A DNA stretch of 64,000 nt from Kitasatospora aureofaciens (GCA_000720845.1 JODU01000031.1:60299-124298), one strand, 5' to 3'; shown: positions 31,978-41,422, counted from the stretch's first letter. Notes: generated from the letters alone by a model not told the origin. Made by a program: numbers and translations.

Positions 31978-32904
31978 ATGACCAGCGACGACACCGTGCG
32001 GCCCGGCCGCCCCCGCTCGATCGAGACCCTCGCCGAACTCACGCCGGAGCAGACCGACACCGTCCTCGCCCTGCTCGCCGAGGCGGCCCGGAACGACGGG
32101 CAGCACGCCGTGTCCGAGCAGGGCCGGCTGCAACTGCGCGGTCCCGCAAGGGAGGGCGTCGCGCACCTCCTGCTCACCGTCGACGGCGAACTCGTCGGCT
32201 ACGCCCAGCTGGAGGGCACCGACCCGGTCGAACCACCGGCCGCCGAGCTGGTCGTCCACCCCTCGCACCGCGGTCAGGGCCACGGACGGGCCCTGGGCGC
32301 CGCGCTGCTCGCCGCCTCCGGCAAGAGGCTGCGGGTCTGGGCGCACGGCGGCCACTCGGCCGCCCGGCACCTCGCGCAGGTGCTGGGGCTGTCCCTCTTC
32401 CGCGAACTTCGGCAGATGCGGCGCCCGTTGGCGGGGCTGGACCTGCCGGACCCGGTGCTGCCGGAAGGCGTGAGCGTGCGCACCTTCGTGCCCGGCCGGG
32501 ACGACGCGGCCTGGCTCGCCGTGAACGCGGCCGCCTTCGCCCACCACCCCGAACAGGGCTCGCTCACCCAGCGCGACCTCGACGACCGCAAGGCCGAGCC
32601 TTGGTTCGACCCGGCCGGGTTCTTCCTCGCCGAGCGGGACGGCGAACTGATCGGCTTCCACTGGACGAAGGTGCACGCCGAGGAGCGGCTGGGCGAGGTG
32701 TACGTCCTCGGCATCCGCCCCGACACCCAGGGCGGCGGCCTGGGCAAGGCCCTGACCACGATCGGCCTGCGCCACCTGGAGGACCAGGGGCTGCCCACGG
32801 CGATGCTGTACGTCGACGCCGACAACAAGGCGGCGGTGGCCGTCTACGAGCGCCTCGGATTCACCACCCACGAAACGGACCTGATGTACCGCACGGAGAC
32901 CTGA
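31978..32904 (+). CDS. mshD: Mycothiol synthase
   Basis: 308 residues with two tandem GNAT domains, the MshD layout. First domain: VVHPSHRGQGHGRALGAALL (about 80-99); second, active domain: VYVLGIRPDTQGGGLGKALT (about 241-260), then DADNKAAVAVYERLGF. It acetylates Cys-GlcN-Ins with acetyl-CoA, the last step of mycothiol synthesis, the main actinobacterial thiol. Start ATG 31978, 7 nt after TACTCT (31965-31970), a leaderless layout. The 208 bp between it and the 5'-nucleotidase hold both promoters. Confidence 0.94.
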   Translation: MTSDDTVRPGRPRSIETLAELTPEQTDTVLALLAEAARNDGQHAVSEQGRLQLRGPAREGVAHLLLTVDGELVGYAQLEGTDPVEPPAAELVVHPSHRGQGHGRALGAALLAASGKRLRVWAHGGHSAARHLAQVLGLSLFRELRQMRRPLAGLDLPDPVLPEGVSVRTFVPGRDDAAWLAVNAAAFAHHPEQGSLTQRDLDDRKAEPWFDPAGFFLAERDGELIGFHWTKVHAEERLGEVYVLGIRPDTQGGGLGKALTTIGLRHLEDQGLPTAMLYVDADNKAAVAVYERLGFTTHETDLMYRTET

Positions 32905-32938
32905 GCGCCGCGGCCCCGGGCCCCGGCCGCCCGCCCTG

Positions 32939-33607
32939 TCACCCCGGCCCGCCGGCCGCTCTCGTCCGCCGGGCCCCGCGTCCCAGGGGCTCCGGCCCGC
33001 ACAGTGCCGCCACCGCGGCCGCCACCGCCACCAGCACCGCCCACCGGTCGTGCGCGGCGGACCAGCGCGGGTCCTCGCCCTGGACGAACAGCGCCCACCC
33101 CTCCGGTGCGAGGAGGGGCGCGAGGACGGCCGTGAGCAGCAGGCAGGCCGCGACGAACGGCCCCGGACGCGCCTCGTCCGTCAGCCGTACCGCCAGGGCA
33201 GCGGCGGCGAGTGCCAGGACGCCCGCCGCCACCGCTTCCAGGGTGACCCCTCCGACCGGGGGCCTGGACGCCGAGGGGGTCAGGAGCAGTACGGCCGTCC
33301 ACCACAGCGCGGCGAGCGGCGCGACCAGGGCCACCCTCAGCGCCTGCCGGACGGGCCTCGGCGTCGGCACGGGCGCGGTGAGGTGGCGGGCCGGGTCGTC
33401 CAGCAGGAAGGCCAGGCCGAGCGCGCCGATCAGGGCGGTGCCCCGCAGCAGCAACAGCGTCTGCCAGGGTGCCGGTTCGGCTCCGGTGGCGAGGGGGACG
33501 GCGGCGACCAGCAGGCCCAGGGTCCCCGCCGCCGCCAGTCCCTGCCACGGGAGGGTGCGCCACAGCGGGCCGACCAGGTCCGCCGTCACTCCTCGGACCG
33601 TCGTCAC
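32939..33607 (-). CDS. Membrane protein of the sigma/ABC operon
   Basis: 222 residues with about six membrane helices (e.g. AAAGTLGLLVAAVPLATG, ALRVALVAPLAALWWTAVLLL). No motif is recognised. The GTG at 33607 overlaps the stop of the preceding permease-like gene; a second GTG at 33589 is equally possible because the stretch GAGGAGTGACG is repeated 18 bp apart there. Last gene of a five-gene operon, so probably a further subunit of the exporter or permease encoded just upstream. Confidence 0.78.
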   Translation of the reverse strand: MTTVRGVTADLVGPLWRTLPWQGLAAAGTLGLLVAAVPLATGAEPAPWQTLLLLRGTALIGALGLAFLLDDPARHLTAPVPTPRPVRQALRVALVAPLAALWWTAVLLLTPSASRPPVGGVTLEAVAAGVLALAAAALAVRLTDEARPGPFVAACLLLTAVLAPLLAPEGWALFVQGEDPRWSAAHDRWAVLVAVAAAVAALCGPEPLGRGARRTRAAGGPG

Positions 33608-35133
33608 TCCTCGCACGAGTCCGCCTTCGCCGGTCCGGCCACGCCGAGCAGCTCGGCGGCGCGGGCGGTCGTGACGCCCGGCGCGGTCAGCTCGGCCCAG
33701 TGCTCCTTCACCCGCGCCCCGACACCGGCGGGCGGGTTCTCCAGCAGATGCCGCACGACGTCCGTCTGGCCCTCCGTCATGGAGAGCGGGTTGGTGGGCG
33801 ACAGGACGATCGCGGAGCCCTTCACACTGTCGTCCAGGCGGACCCGGCGCAGGGCGGCCATCGGGTCGTCCTGCCAGCTCAGGGAGAGCCACATGACGGT
33901 GACCATCCGCCCGTCGCACATCTCGCTCCCCGCCGCCTCCGTGCCCGCGACGAGGACGGCGGCGACGGCACTGGAGAATTCGGGAACCCGGTTGCCGCCC
34001 CAGGCGGTGCCCACGGTCACCTGGTGGGCGTCGGTCAGTGAGGGGATGGCGGTGTCGGTCCCCGGCCCGTACCGGGCGTCTATCCGCTGCCGTACGACCA
34101 GGGGCCGTTCGTGCGCGGGGCCGCCGGCCAGAGACTGGACGTGGTCCACGACCGAGGCCCAGGCACCGGTGCGCGGCCCCCACTCGGGAAACGCGCAGTA
34201 CCTCGACCGGCCGTGCTCGGTACAGGTCAGCTCGGGGCGCACCGAGGCACGCTCACGGGCCGCGGTCAGCTCCGGCGACGGCGTCGCGCCCCCGGCCTGG
34301 AGCACCCCGCCCGTCACCGTCGCCGCGATGCCGAGGGCGAGACCCGCCCGGACGGTCGCGCTCCGCCCGCCGGCGACGACCACCGCGAGGAGGGCGACGC
34401 ACAGGGCGGCACCCGCCAGATACAGGGCGTGCCAGGCGGCGGGGCGCCCCAGGAGGTCGGAGGGCAGGGTGTCGGGACCGGCCTCGGAGACGACCGGTGC
34501 CAGCCAGGACAGCCCGCTCATCTCGCTCGACCCGGTGCCGAGGACGAACGTGAACAGCAGCACGACCACCAGCAGCGGTGCGGCGAACGGCCACCGCGCC
34601 AGCCGCCCGAGCAGTACCCCGAGCACCCCGAACGCCAGCACCGTCAGCGGCCCCACCGCGAGCTCGGCCGGTGAACCGTGTCCGATCGCACCCGGCTTGA
34701 GCGCCTCCCAGGTGAACTGACCGGCCACGCACACGGCGGTGAGCAGGGCGGCCGGCACGACGGACAGCGCGTGGGCCGCCGTACGGCGCCAGGGCTGCAG
34801 GACCAGCGTCGAAAAGTGCGGCTCGGTGCCGTGCCGCTCGGCGCGTACGACCGCGTAGTTGGCGTACAGCAGGACGGCCAGGCCGACGAGCATCGGCATG
34901 GACTGGGTGGCGCGGTCGGCGTCCTGGAGGGCGGGGCTGCCGTCCCAGGAAGTCCTCGTGCGCCAGACGATCCACGCGACATGGGCCGCGAAGGCGATGA
35001 GGACGGGGATGCTCAGCAGCAGCCTGCGGGCCTCGAACCGGGCCAGCGCGAGCACGGCCCGCGCCCCGCGGTCACGCCCGTCGTGGGCCGGCGTCCCCGC
35101 GGGCACGGCTTCCTCCGTCAGTACGGCGCTCAC
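33604..35133 (-). CDS. ABC transporter permease-like membrane protein
   Basis: 509 residues. At least six membrane helices in the first 300 residues (SIPVLIAFAAHVAWIVW; FAAPLLVVVLLFTFVLG; ALYLAGAALCVALLAVVVAGG), then a ~190-residue, mostly soluble part with several Cys (ELTCTEHGRSRYCAF) that is probably extracytoplasmic. The GTG at 35133 overlaps the ATPase stop as GTGA, marking it as the membrane partner of that ATPase. The large soluble C-terminal region is unusual for a drug-type permease. Confidence 0.82.
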   Translation of the reverse strand: MSAVLTEEAVPAGTPAHDGRDRGARAVLALARFEARRLLLSIPVLIAFAAHVAWIVWRTRTSWDGSPALQDADRATQSMPMLVGLAVLLYANYAVVRAERHGTEPHFSTLVLQPWRRTAAHALSVVPAALLTAVCVAGQFTWEALKPGAIGHGSPAELAVGPLTVLAFGVLGVLLGRLARWPFAAPLLVVVLLFTFVLGTGSSEMSGLSWLAPVVSEAGPDTLPSDLLGRPAAWHALYLAGAALCVALLAVVVAGGRSATVRAGLALGIAATVTGGVLQAGGATPSPELTAARERASVRPELTCTEHGRSRYCAFPEWGPRTGAWASVVDHVQSLAGGPAHERPLVVRQRIDARYGPGTDTAIPSLTDAHQVTVGTAWGGNRVPEFSSAVAAVLVAGTEAAGSEMCDGRMVTVMWLSLSWQDDPMAALRRVRLDDSVKGSAIVLSPTNPLSMTEGQTDVVRHLLENPPAGVGARVKEHWAELTAPGVTTARAAELLGVAGPAKADSCEE

Positions 35134-36008
35134 GCGGCCACCTCCGTGCCGGCGGTGCCCGCGCCGTCGAGGACGAGCAGGTAGCCGTCCTCCAGGGTGG
35201 GTTCGGCGGGCTCGGCGCCGGGGGGCGGGTCGCCCACGTTCCTGAAGGAGCCGGTGCCGGTGCGCCATCCGGCCTTGGCGCCGGGGTCCTTCTCCGCGCT
35301 GTTCCACACCCGCCCGGCGGCCCGCGCGGTCAGCTCGGCCGGAGTCCCGTCGAACCGCACCGCCCCGGCCGCCATGACGATCACACGGTGGCAGAGCATC
35401 GCCACGTCCTCGGTCTGGTGGGTGGACAGCAGGACGGTGCGCCCCTCCCCCGCCTCGGCGATCAGCTCCCGGAACCGCATCCGCTGCTCGGGGTCGAGAC
35501 CGACGGTCGGCTCGTCCAGCACCAGGAACCCCGGGTCGCCCACCAGCGCGGCGGCGAGCGCGACCCGCTGCCGCATGCCCCCGGACAGCTTCTTGATCCG
35601 GCGTCCGCGCACTTCCCCGAGGTCGACCGCCTCCAGTACGCGCCGCACCTCGCGGTGCCGCTCCCGGCGGTCCGCCAGCTCCTTCAGGATCGCCACGTAG
35701 TCGACGAACTCGAAGGCGGTGAAGTCCGGGTGGAAACCGGGCGTCTGCGGCAGATAGCCGAGCCGCCGCCGCACCTCCTGCCGGCCGCGCGAACTCCCGG
35801 GGTCGTGCCCGAGGACGGTGAAGGCCCCCCGGTCGGCGGGCACCGCGGTGGCGAGCACGCGCAGCAGCGTGGTCTTCCCGGCGCCATTGGGCCCCAGCAG
35901 CCCGGTGACGCCCGGGGTCAGCCGCAGCGACACGTCGTCGAGGGCGCGGGTGCGCCCGTAGTGGAGGCTGAGCCCGGACGCGGAGACGGTGGGTGGCAGG
36001 GAGGTCAT
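35130..36008 (-). CDS. ABC transporter ATP-binding protein
   Basis: 292 residues. Walker A GPNGAGKTT (about 39-47), Q-loop LPQTPGF, signature LSGGMRQR, Walker B FLVLDEPTVGLDP, and H-loop STHQTED. The pattern is that of CcmA/NatA-like export ATPases. A C-terminal extension (about 225-292) contains NVGDPPPG and is not part of the core fold. It sits between the anti-sigma gene (46-nt gap) and the permease gene (overlapping), so the ECF sigma factor likely controls this transporter. Confidence 0.93.
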   Translation of the reverse strand: MTSLPPTVSASGLSLHYGRTRALDDVSLRLTPGVTGLLGPNGAGKTTLLRVLATAVPADRGAFTVLGHDPGSSRGRQEVRRRLGYLPQTPGFHPDFTAFEFVDYVAILKELADRRERHREVRRVLEAVDLGEVRGRRIKKLSGGMRQRVALAAALVGDPGFLVLDEPTVGLDPEQRMRFRELIAEAGEGRTVLLSTHQTEDVAMLCHRVIVMAAGAVRFDGTPAELTARAAGRVWNSAEKDPGAKAGWRTGTGSFRNVGDPPPGAEPAEPTLEDGYLLVLDGAGTAGTEVAA

Positions 36009-36054
36009 ACGGCACTTCCGTACATGAGAAGGGTCAAGAAGAAGAGGGAGGGGC

Positions 36055-36918
36055 TCACGCGACGCCGCGCGCGGAGACGTCGAACCGGTCGCGGAACAGG
36101 AACAGCAGCCCGGCGCCCAGCACAGCCACGCACCCGGACACGCCCTGCCCGGCCGCGGTGAACGGCGCCAGCGGGCCCTCCGTGGACGCGCGGGCCGCGT
36201 CCGCGGCCAGCAGCACGGCCGCCCAGGCGCACACGAGCACGGACGGCGCGAGCACGGGGCCCAGCCGGGGCGTCAGCGCGAGCCCGGTCGCGGTGAGGGC
36301 GAGCCCGGGCAGCAGCCAGGCCAGGGCGGCCGGTCCGAATCCGGGCAGCGCGAGGCTGGCCAGGCCGCCCACCCCGAGCGCCACCACCAGCACCGCGACC
36401 GTACGGATCATCAGCAGCCGGAAGCCGTGCATGGGCGAGACGACGGCCATCTCGTGCGTGGGGTCCAGCGTGGGCCCGTAGGCGAGCGCCACCGAGACCA
36501 GCGGCAGCAGCGGGGCGCAGACCAGGAACAGGGTGGGCCGGCCGGCGGCACCGGCCGAGACGGCCACGAGGAAGGTGGTGATCAGCACGGCGGCGAGCGC
36601 GCCGAACCAGGACCGGCGCAGTATGGGAGTGGCCGCGAGCAGTCTCGCGGTGCCGTCGCCCACGCCGCACCGCACCAGCAGCCGCTCGAGCAGGCCCGGC
36701 CGGGGGACGTCCAGCTCGGCGTCGAGCCGTGCCCACCCCGCGTCCAGCGCGGCGGCGTCCCCCACCTCGGCGAGGACGCCCCGGCAGGCGGCGCAGGCGG
36801 TCAGATGGGCGTCGACGGACCAGAGCGCGGGCGCCGCGAGCTCGCCCCGGGCGTAGGCCCGCAGGTCGTCCTCGTCCACGTGCCAGGCGTCCCGGGGACG
36901 GCTTTCCTCGATCCTCAT
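36055..36918 (-). CDS. Membrane anti-sigma factor with zf-HC2 domain
   Basis: 287 residues. The N-terminal cytoplasmic anti-sigma domain (about 12-60) has the zinc motif HLTACAACRGVL (H-x3-C-x2-C), followed by about six membrane helices. The start at 36918 overlaps the sigma factor stop by 4 nt, so sigma and antagonist are coupled. Polytopic anti-sigma factors of this type release the sigma factor on envelope signals; the six-helix membrane part may be the sensor. Confidence 0.87.
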   Translation of the reverse strand: MRIEESRPRDAWHVDEDDLRAYARGELAAPALWSVDAHLTACAACRGVLAEVGDAAALDAGWARLDAELDVPRPGLLERLLVRCGVGDGTARLLAATPILRRSWFGALAAVLITTFLVAVSAGAAGRPTLFLVCAPLLPLVSVALAYGPTLDPTHEMAVVSPMHGFRLLMIRTVAVLVVALGVGGLASLALPGFGPAALAWLLPGLALTATGLALTPRLGPVLAPSVLVCAWAAVLLAADAARASTEGPLAPFTAAGQGVSGCVAVLGAGLLFLFRDRFDVSARGVA

Positions 36919-37457
36919 GCCAGCGCCTCCCTCAGCTGCCGGCGGGCCCGCATCGCCCGCGTCTTGACCGTGCCCGGCGGGATGCCGAGCAGGACGGCCG
37001 CCTCACGGGTGGTCAGCCCGTCGACGACGGTGGCCTGGAGCACCGCGCGCAGCTCCGGCGAGAGCCTCACGAGCGCGCCGGCGAGATCCCCGTGCTCGAC
37101 CCCGGCGAGGACGCGCTCCTCCGCCGAGACCTCGTCCCGGTGCCGCAGCCGCGCCAGCGCCTGCCGCAGCCGTCCGCGCGCCCCCTCACCGCGCAGCGCG
37201 TCTATCAGCCGCCGCGACCCGATCCGCCACAGCCACCCCGCCACATCCCCTTCCTCCCGGTAGCGCGCGCTGCCGCGCCATACCGCGAGGAAGGTCTCCT
37301 GCACGACGTCGTCGACCACGGCGGCGTCGGCGCAGCGGCTGCGCATACGGGCGGTCAGCCAGGGTGCGTACCGGCGGTACAGCTCCTCGAAGGCGCGACG
37401 GTCGGCATCCGCCGCGACGGCCCGCAGCAGCTCCCCGTCGCTTCTCGTTTCGCTCAC
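36915..37457 (-). CDS. ECF-type RNA polymerase sigma factor
   Basis: 180 residues with region 2 (AFEELYRRYAPWLTARMR, VVDDVVQETFLAVWRG, WLWRIGSRRLIDALR) and region 4 (LSPELRAVLQATVVDGLTTREAAVLLGIPPGTVKTRAMRARRQLREAL). Start GTG 37457 behind GAGGAGAT. First gene of an operon sigma - anti-sigma - ABC ATPase - permease - membrane protein, all with overlapping or short junctions. It likely controls itself and the transporter in response to an envelope stress or peptide; the inducing signal is unknown. Confidence 0.92.
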   Translation of the reverse strand: MSETRSDGELLRAVAADADRRAFEELYRRYAPWLTARMRSRCADAAVVDDVVQETFLAVWRGSARYREEGDVAGWLWRIGSRRLIDALRGEGARGRLRQALARLRHRDEVSAEERVLAGVEHGDLAGALVRLSPELRAVLQATVVDGLTTREAAVLLGIPPGTVKTRAMRARRQLREALA

Positions 37458-37609
37458 ATCTCCTCATCGCACGAGCCCGCCCAACCGGTTCACACGATCT
37501 CCTGGCCGGGACTTTCGCGAGCGTAGGGGGTGCGGCGAGGCGAGCTACGCGGGCACCCGGCGCGGGTGCGGGCGCGGTGCCGGTCGAGCGGCGGCCCGGC
37601 GCTTACGGG

Positions 37610-37649
37610 GTGCCGCTGCGCCCACTCTCCCCCATCGCCCCAGCGGCAC
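37610..37649. promoter_or_regulatory. Inverted repeat in the sigma factor-ppk intergenic region
   Basis: The 343-bp divergent region 37458-37800 has no credible gene. It contains a perfect 9-bp inverted repeat, GTGCCGCTG (37610-37618) and CAGCGGCAC (37641-37649), spacer 22 bp. It may be a regulator site or a transcript hairpin. I could not find a convincing PHO box in front of ppk by eye. Confidence 0.35.
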
Positions 37650-37800
37650 GACTGCCCGCAGCTACACGGCATGGCGACCGCCCGCAGCGGTGTCGGGGGG
37701 TGTCCGCCCGCAGCGGTTGGCGCGTCAACGCCGGGGGAGATCTGTGGCCACGTCATGTCCCCGTAACCATCGATTCAGACAGCCTTGCGAGGCTCACCGA

Positions 37801-40125
37801 ATGAAGCCGAGCGAGCCACAGCCTTCCGGGCCTTCCGTGCCCTCCGACGCGCCTGAGACGCGCGCGGCGCGGAAGAATGGGTTCATGAGGCAGCCGAACA
37901 CCCAGGCAGAGGTCCAGCACACGCAGCCCTCCGTGGGCTCCATCGCGGCGCACCGCCCCGACACCGTGGCCGCCACGGTCTCCGGCCTGGAGCCGGACAT
38001 CGACGCCGACCTCGACGCGTACGAGGAGTCGGAGGAGTCCCAGGACGGCAGCGCCCGGCTCCCGCAGGGCCGCTTCCTGGACCGGGAACGCAGCTGGCTC
38101 GCGTTCAACGAACGCGTGCTCGAACTCGCCGAGGACCCGAACACCCCCCTCCTGGAGCGGGCCAACTTCCTCGCGATCTTCGCCAGCAACCTGGACGAGT
38201 TCTTCATGGTCCGCGTCGCCGGCCTCAAGCGCCGCATCGCGACCGGCGTCGCCACCCGCTCCGCCTCGGGCCTCCAGCCCCGCGAGGTGCTGGACATGAT
38301 CTGGGCCCGCTCCCGCGAGCTGATGGCCCGCCACGCCGCCTGCTTCCACGAGGACGTCGCCCCGGCCCTCGCCGAGGAGGGCATCCACCTGGTCCGCTGG
38401 AACGAGCTGGCGGAGAAGGAGCAGGCCCGCCTGTTCACCCTCTTCCGGCACCGGATCTTCCCGGTCCTCACCCCGCTCGCGGTCGACCCGGCCCACCCCT
38501 TCCCGTACATCTCGGGCCTCTCCCTCAACCTCGCGGTCGTCGTCCGCAACCCCGTCACGGGCCACCGCCACTTCGCCCGCGTCAAGGTCCCCCCGCTGCT
38601 CTCCCGCTTCCTTGAGGCCTCCCCGGGCCGCTACGTCCCCGTCGAGGACGTCATCGCCGCCCACCTGGAGGAGCTGTTCCCCGGCATGGAGGTGCTGGAG
38701 CACCACACCTTCCGCCTCACCCGCAACGAGGACCTGGAGGTGGAGGAGGACGACACGGAGAACCTCCTCCAGGCCCTGGAGAAGGAGCTGATGCGGCGCC
38801 GCCTGGGCCCGCCCGTCCGCCTGGAGGTCGAGGAATCCGTCGACCGCGAGGTCCTGGACCTCCTGGTGCGCGAGCTAAAGATCGGCGAGGCGGAGGTGTA
38901 CCCGCTCCCCGGCCCCCTGGACCTCACCGGCCTCTTCCGCATCCACAGCATCGACCGGCCCGAGCTGAAGTACCCGAAGTTCGTCGCCGGCACCCACCGC
39001 GACCTGGCCGAGGTCGAGTCCGCGTCCGCGCCGGACATCTTCGCCGCCCTGCGCACCAAGGACGTCCTGCTCCACCACCCGTACGACTCCTTCTCCACCT
39101 CCGTGCAGGCGTTCCTGGAGCAGGCCGCCACCGACCCCGACGTCCTGGCGATCAAGCAGACGCTGTACCGGACGTCCGGCGACTCCCCCATAGTCGACGC
39201 GCTCATCGAGGCGGCCGAGTCCGGCAAGCAGGTCCTCGTCCTGGTCGAGATCAAGGCCCGCTTCGACGAGTCCGCCAACATCAAGTGGGCCCGCAAGCTG
39301 GAGGAGTCCGGCTGCCACGTCGTCTACGGCCTGGTGGGCCTGAAGACCCACTGCAAGCTCTCCCTGGTCGTACGGCAGGAGGGCGAGACGCTGCGCCGCT
39401 ACAGCCACGTCGGCACCGGCAACTACCACCCGAAGACGGCCCGCCTCTACGAGGACCTGGGCCTGCTCACCTCGGACCCGCAGGTCGGCGCGGACCTCTC
39501 CGACCTGTTCAACCGCCTCTCCGGCTACTCCCGGCGCGAGACGTACCGCCGTCTGCTCGTCGCGCCCAAGTCGCTGCGCGACGGCCTCGTCTCCCGCATC
39601 CACAAGGAGATCCAGCACCACCGCGCCGGGCGTCCCGCCCACGTCCGCATCAAGGTCAACTCGATGGTCGACGAAGCCGTGGTCGACGCCTGCTACCGGG
39701 CGTCCCAGGCAGGAGTGCCGGTCGACGTGTGGGTGCGCGGCATCTGCGCGCTGCGCCCGGGCGTGCCGGGTCTTTCGGAGAACATCAGGGTCCGCTCCGT
39801 CCTCGGCCGCTTCCTGGAGCACTCGCGGGTCTTCGCCTTCGGCAACGGCGGGGAGCCCGAGGTGTGGCTCGGCAGCGCCGACATGATGCACCGCAACCTC
39901 GACCGCCGGATAGAGGCCCTGGTCCGGGTCACCGACCCGGCCCACCGGGCAGCCCTGAACCGGCTCCTCGAGAACGGCATGTCCGACGGCACCGCCTCCT
40001 GGCACCTCGGCCCGGACGGCGAGTGGACCCGGCACGCGACCGACGCGGACGGCCAGCCCCTGCGCAACGTCCAGGAGATGCTCATAGACGCCCGGAGGCG
40101 CCGGCGTGGCACAGCGACACCTTGA
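37801..40125 (+). CDS. ppk: Polyphosphate kinase
   Basis: 774 residues, PPK1 family, the length known for S. lividans/S. coelicolor Ppk. N-terminal ~100 residues are a disordered extension; then RFLDRERSWLAFNERVLELA, FASNLDEFFMVRVAGLKRR, and the catalytic core with the phosphorylated His in RYSHVGTGNYHPKTARLYED (about 538) and the second His in FLEHSRVFAF, plus LGSADMMHRNLDRRIE. It makes polyphosphate from ATP and can run in reverse. In Streptomyces ppk is induced by phosphate starvation and lowers antibiotic output. Start ATG 37801. Its end overlaps the CHAD gene by 20 nt. Confidence 0.96.
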   Translation: MKPSEPQPSGPSVPSDAPETRAARKNGFMRQPNTQAEVQHTQPSVGSIAAHRPDTVAATVSGLEPDIDADLDAYEESEESQDGSARLPQGRFLDRERSWLAFNERVLELAEDPNTPLLERANFLAIFASNLDEFFMVRVAGLKRRIATGVATRSASGLQPREVLDMIWARSRELMARHAACFHEDVAPALAEEGIHLVRWNELAEKEQARLFTLFRHRIFPVLTPLAVDPAHPFPYISGLSLNLAVVVRNPVTGHRHFARVKVPPLLSRFLEASPGRYVPVEDVIAAHLEELFPGMEVLEHHTFRLTRNEDLEVEEDDTENLLQALEKELMRRRLGPPVRLEVEESVDREVLDLLVRELKIGEAEVYPLPGPLDLTGLFRIHSIDRPELKYPKFVAGTHRDLAEVESASAPDIFAALRTKDVLLHHPYDSFSTSVQAFLEQAATDPDVLAIKQTLYRTSGDSPIVDALIEAAESGKQVLVLVEIKARFDESANIKWARKLEESGCHVVYGLVGLKTHCKLSLVVRQEGETLRRYSHVGTGNYHPKTARLYEDLGLLTSDPQVGADLSDLFNRLSGYSRRETYRRLLVAPKSLRDGLVSRIHKEIQHHRAGRPAHVRIKVNSMVDEAVVDACYRASQAGVPVDVWVRGICALRPGVPGLSENIRVRSVLGRFLEHSRVFAFGNGGEPEVWLGSADMMHRNLDRRIEALVRVTDPAHRAALNRLLENGMSDGTASWHLGPDGEWTRHATDADGQPLRNVQEMLIDARRRRRGTATP

Positions 40126-41401
40126 CCCGACGGAACCCATGGCGAGCGCCGGCCCGCCGCAACCCGCGAACGCGACCGCTCCCGCGACCACGGCCACGAC
40201 CGCGCGCGGACACACCGGTGCGGGCCCGCGCACCGACGCGGGCACCGACGCACTCGTGGGCTACCTGCGCGCCCAGGCCACGGAGTTCCTGCGCGCACTG
40301 CGCCGGCACCGGGAGTCGGGGACGGGCGCGGGAGCAGGGGCCGGAACCGATACGGCGGGCACGAACCGCGCGTACGGCGGCCCGGACCGCCCGGCCCCGC
40401 CCGCCGACGACGTGGACGCGGCCCGCGCCCTGCGCCGCGCCGCCCGCCGCATCAGCGCCACCCTGCACACCTTCCAGCCGCTGCTGGACGCCGACTGGGC
40501 GGAGGAGATGCGCCCCGAGCTGGCCTGGCTGTCCGGCACGCTGGCGATGGAGCACGCCTACGCGTCCCGTCTGGAACGCCTGCTCCAGGCCCTGCACCGG
40601 CTCTCCGGTTCCACGGCGTTCCCGGCCCCCCGCCCGACGGGCCGGACCACCGCCACCGCCACCGTGCCGCCCACCGTGTCCCCCGTGCCCGCCACCACCC
40701 ACCCGGCATCCGCGAACCGCGGCAACCTCACGGTGGGCGCGGCCAAGGCGGGCGCGCTGCTCGACCGGCAGCTGACCCTGGCCCGCACCCGGGCGCACTC
40801 CACCGCCCTCCAGGCCCTGGGCAGCAGCCGCTTCCACGCCGTCGCCGACAAGGTCGCCTTACTGGCGAGCGAAGTGCCCCTGAGCGGCGCGGGACGCAGG
40901 GCCGCCTCCGCCGCCGCCCCCGATGCCGCGCCCGTCGACCTCCGCCCGCTGGCCACCGCCGCGCAGGAGCGCCTCACCGACGCCGTGGCCGCCCTCCCGC
41001 TGGTCACCGCGGGCAGTCCGTACAACGCCGAGGCACTGGCCCACGGGCTGTCGCCGGACCCCGCCCCGCACCCCCAGGACGCCCCGTGGCACCAGGTCCG
41101 CCTGCTGCTGCGCCTGCACCGCTACGCCCTGGAGGCGCTGGCCGGCGCGGGTGCCGGGGGCGACGGGGCCGCCGAGGAGGCGGTGGATGTCCGCCTCCTG
41201 GCCGCCGGCGAGGCCCTGAACCGCCACCGCGACGCCGCGGAGGCCGCCGCGGCCGCCGCCCAGGCCGCCCGTACCCCGCGCATCGCCCCGGCGACGGCGT
41301 ACGCGCTGGGCGTGCTCCACGCCGACCAGCGGCATGAGGTGGAGGCGGCACGGTACGCGTTCCAGCACTGCTGGCGCAAGGAACCGATCAGGCTGCCGTA
41401 G
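40106..41401 (+). CDS. CHAD domain protein, TTA codon
   Basis: 431 residues. After a Thr/Ala/Pro-rich start come two CHAD half-domains of four helices each, with the conserved basic and His residues in YLRAQATEFLRALRRHRESG, ALRRAARRISATLHTF and later LHRYALEAL. CHAD domains bind polyphosphate, fitting the overlap with ppk (start GTG 40106 inside ppk, GGAGG upstream). Codon 252 is TTA (40859-40861), so the protein may be made only when the bldA tRNA is active, although ppk itself has no TTA. It probably recruits proteins to polyphosphate or shapes granules. Confidence 0.88.
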   Translation: MAQRHLDPTEPMASAGPPQPANATAPATTATTARGHTGAGPRTDAGTDALVGYLRAQATEFLRALRRHRESGTGAGAGAGTDTAGTNRAYGGPDRPAPPADDVDAARALRRAARRISATLHTFQPLLDADWAEEMRPELAWLSGTLAMEHAYASRLERLLQALHRLSGSTAFPAPRPTGRTTATATVPPTVSPVPATTHPASANRGNLTVGAAKAGALLDRQLTLARTRAHSTALQALGSSRFHAVADKVALLASEVPLSGAGRRAASAAAPDAAPVDLRPLATAAQERLTDAVAALPLVTAGSPYNAEALAHGLSPDPAPHPQDAPWHQVRLLLRLHRYALEALAGAGAGGDGAAEEAVDVRLLAAGEALNRHRDAAEAAAAAAQAARTPRIAPATAYALGVLHADQRHEVEAARYAFQHCWRKEPIRLP

Positions 41402-41422
41402 GACGACGGAAGGGGGGACCCC

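Noticed and set aside
37458..37800. PHO box in front of ppk
   Set aside because: Expected from literature, but no pair of 11-bp GTTCACC-like repeats was convincing by eye.
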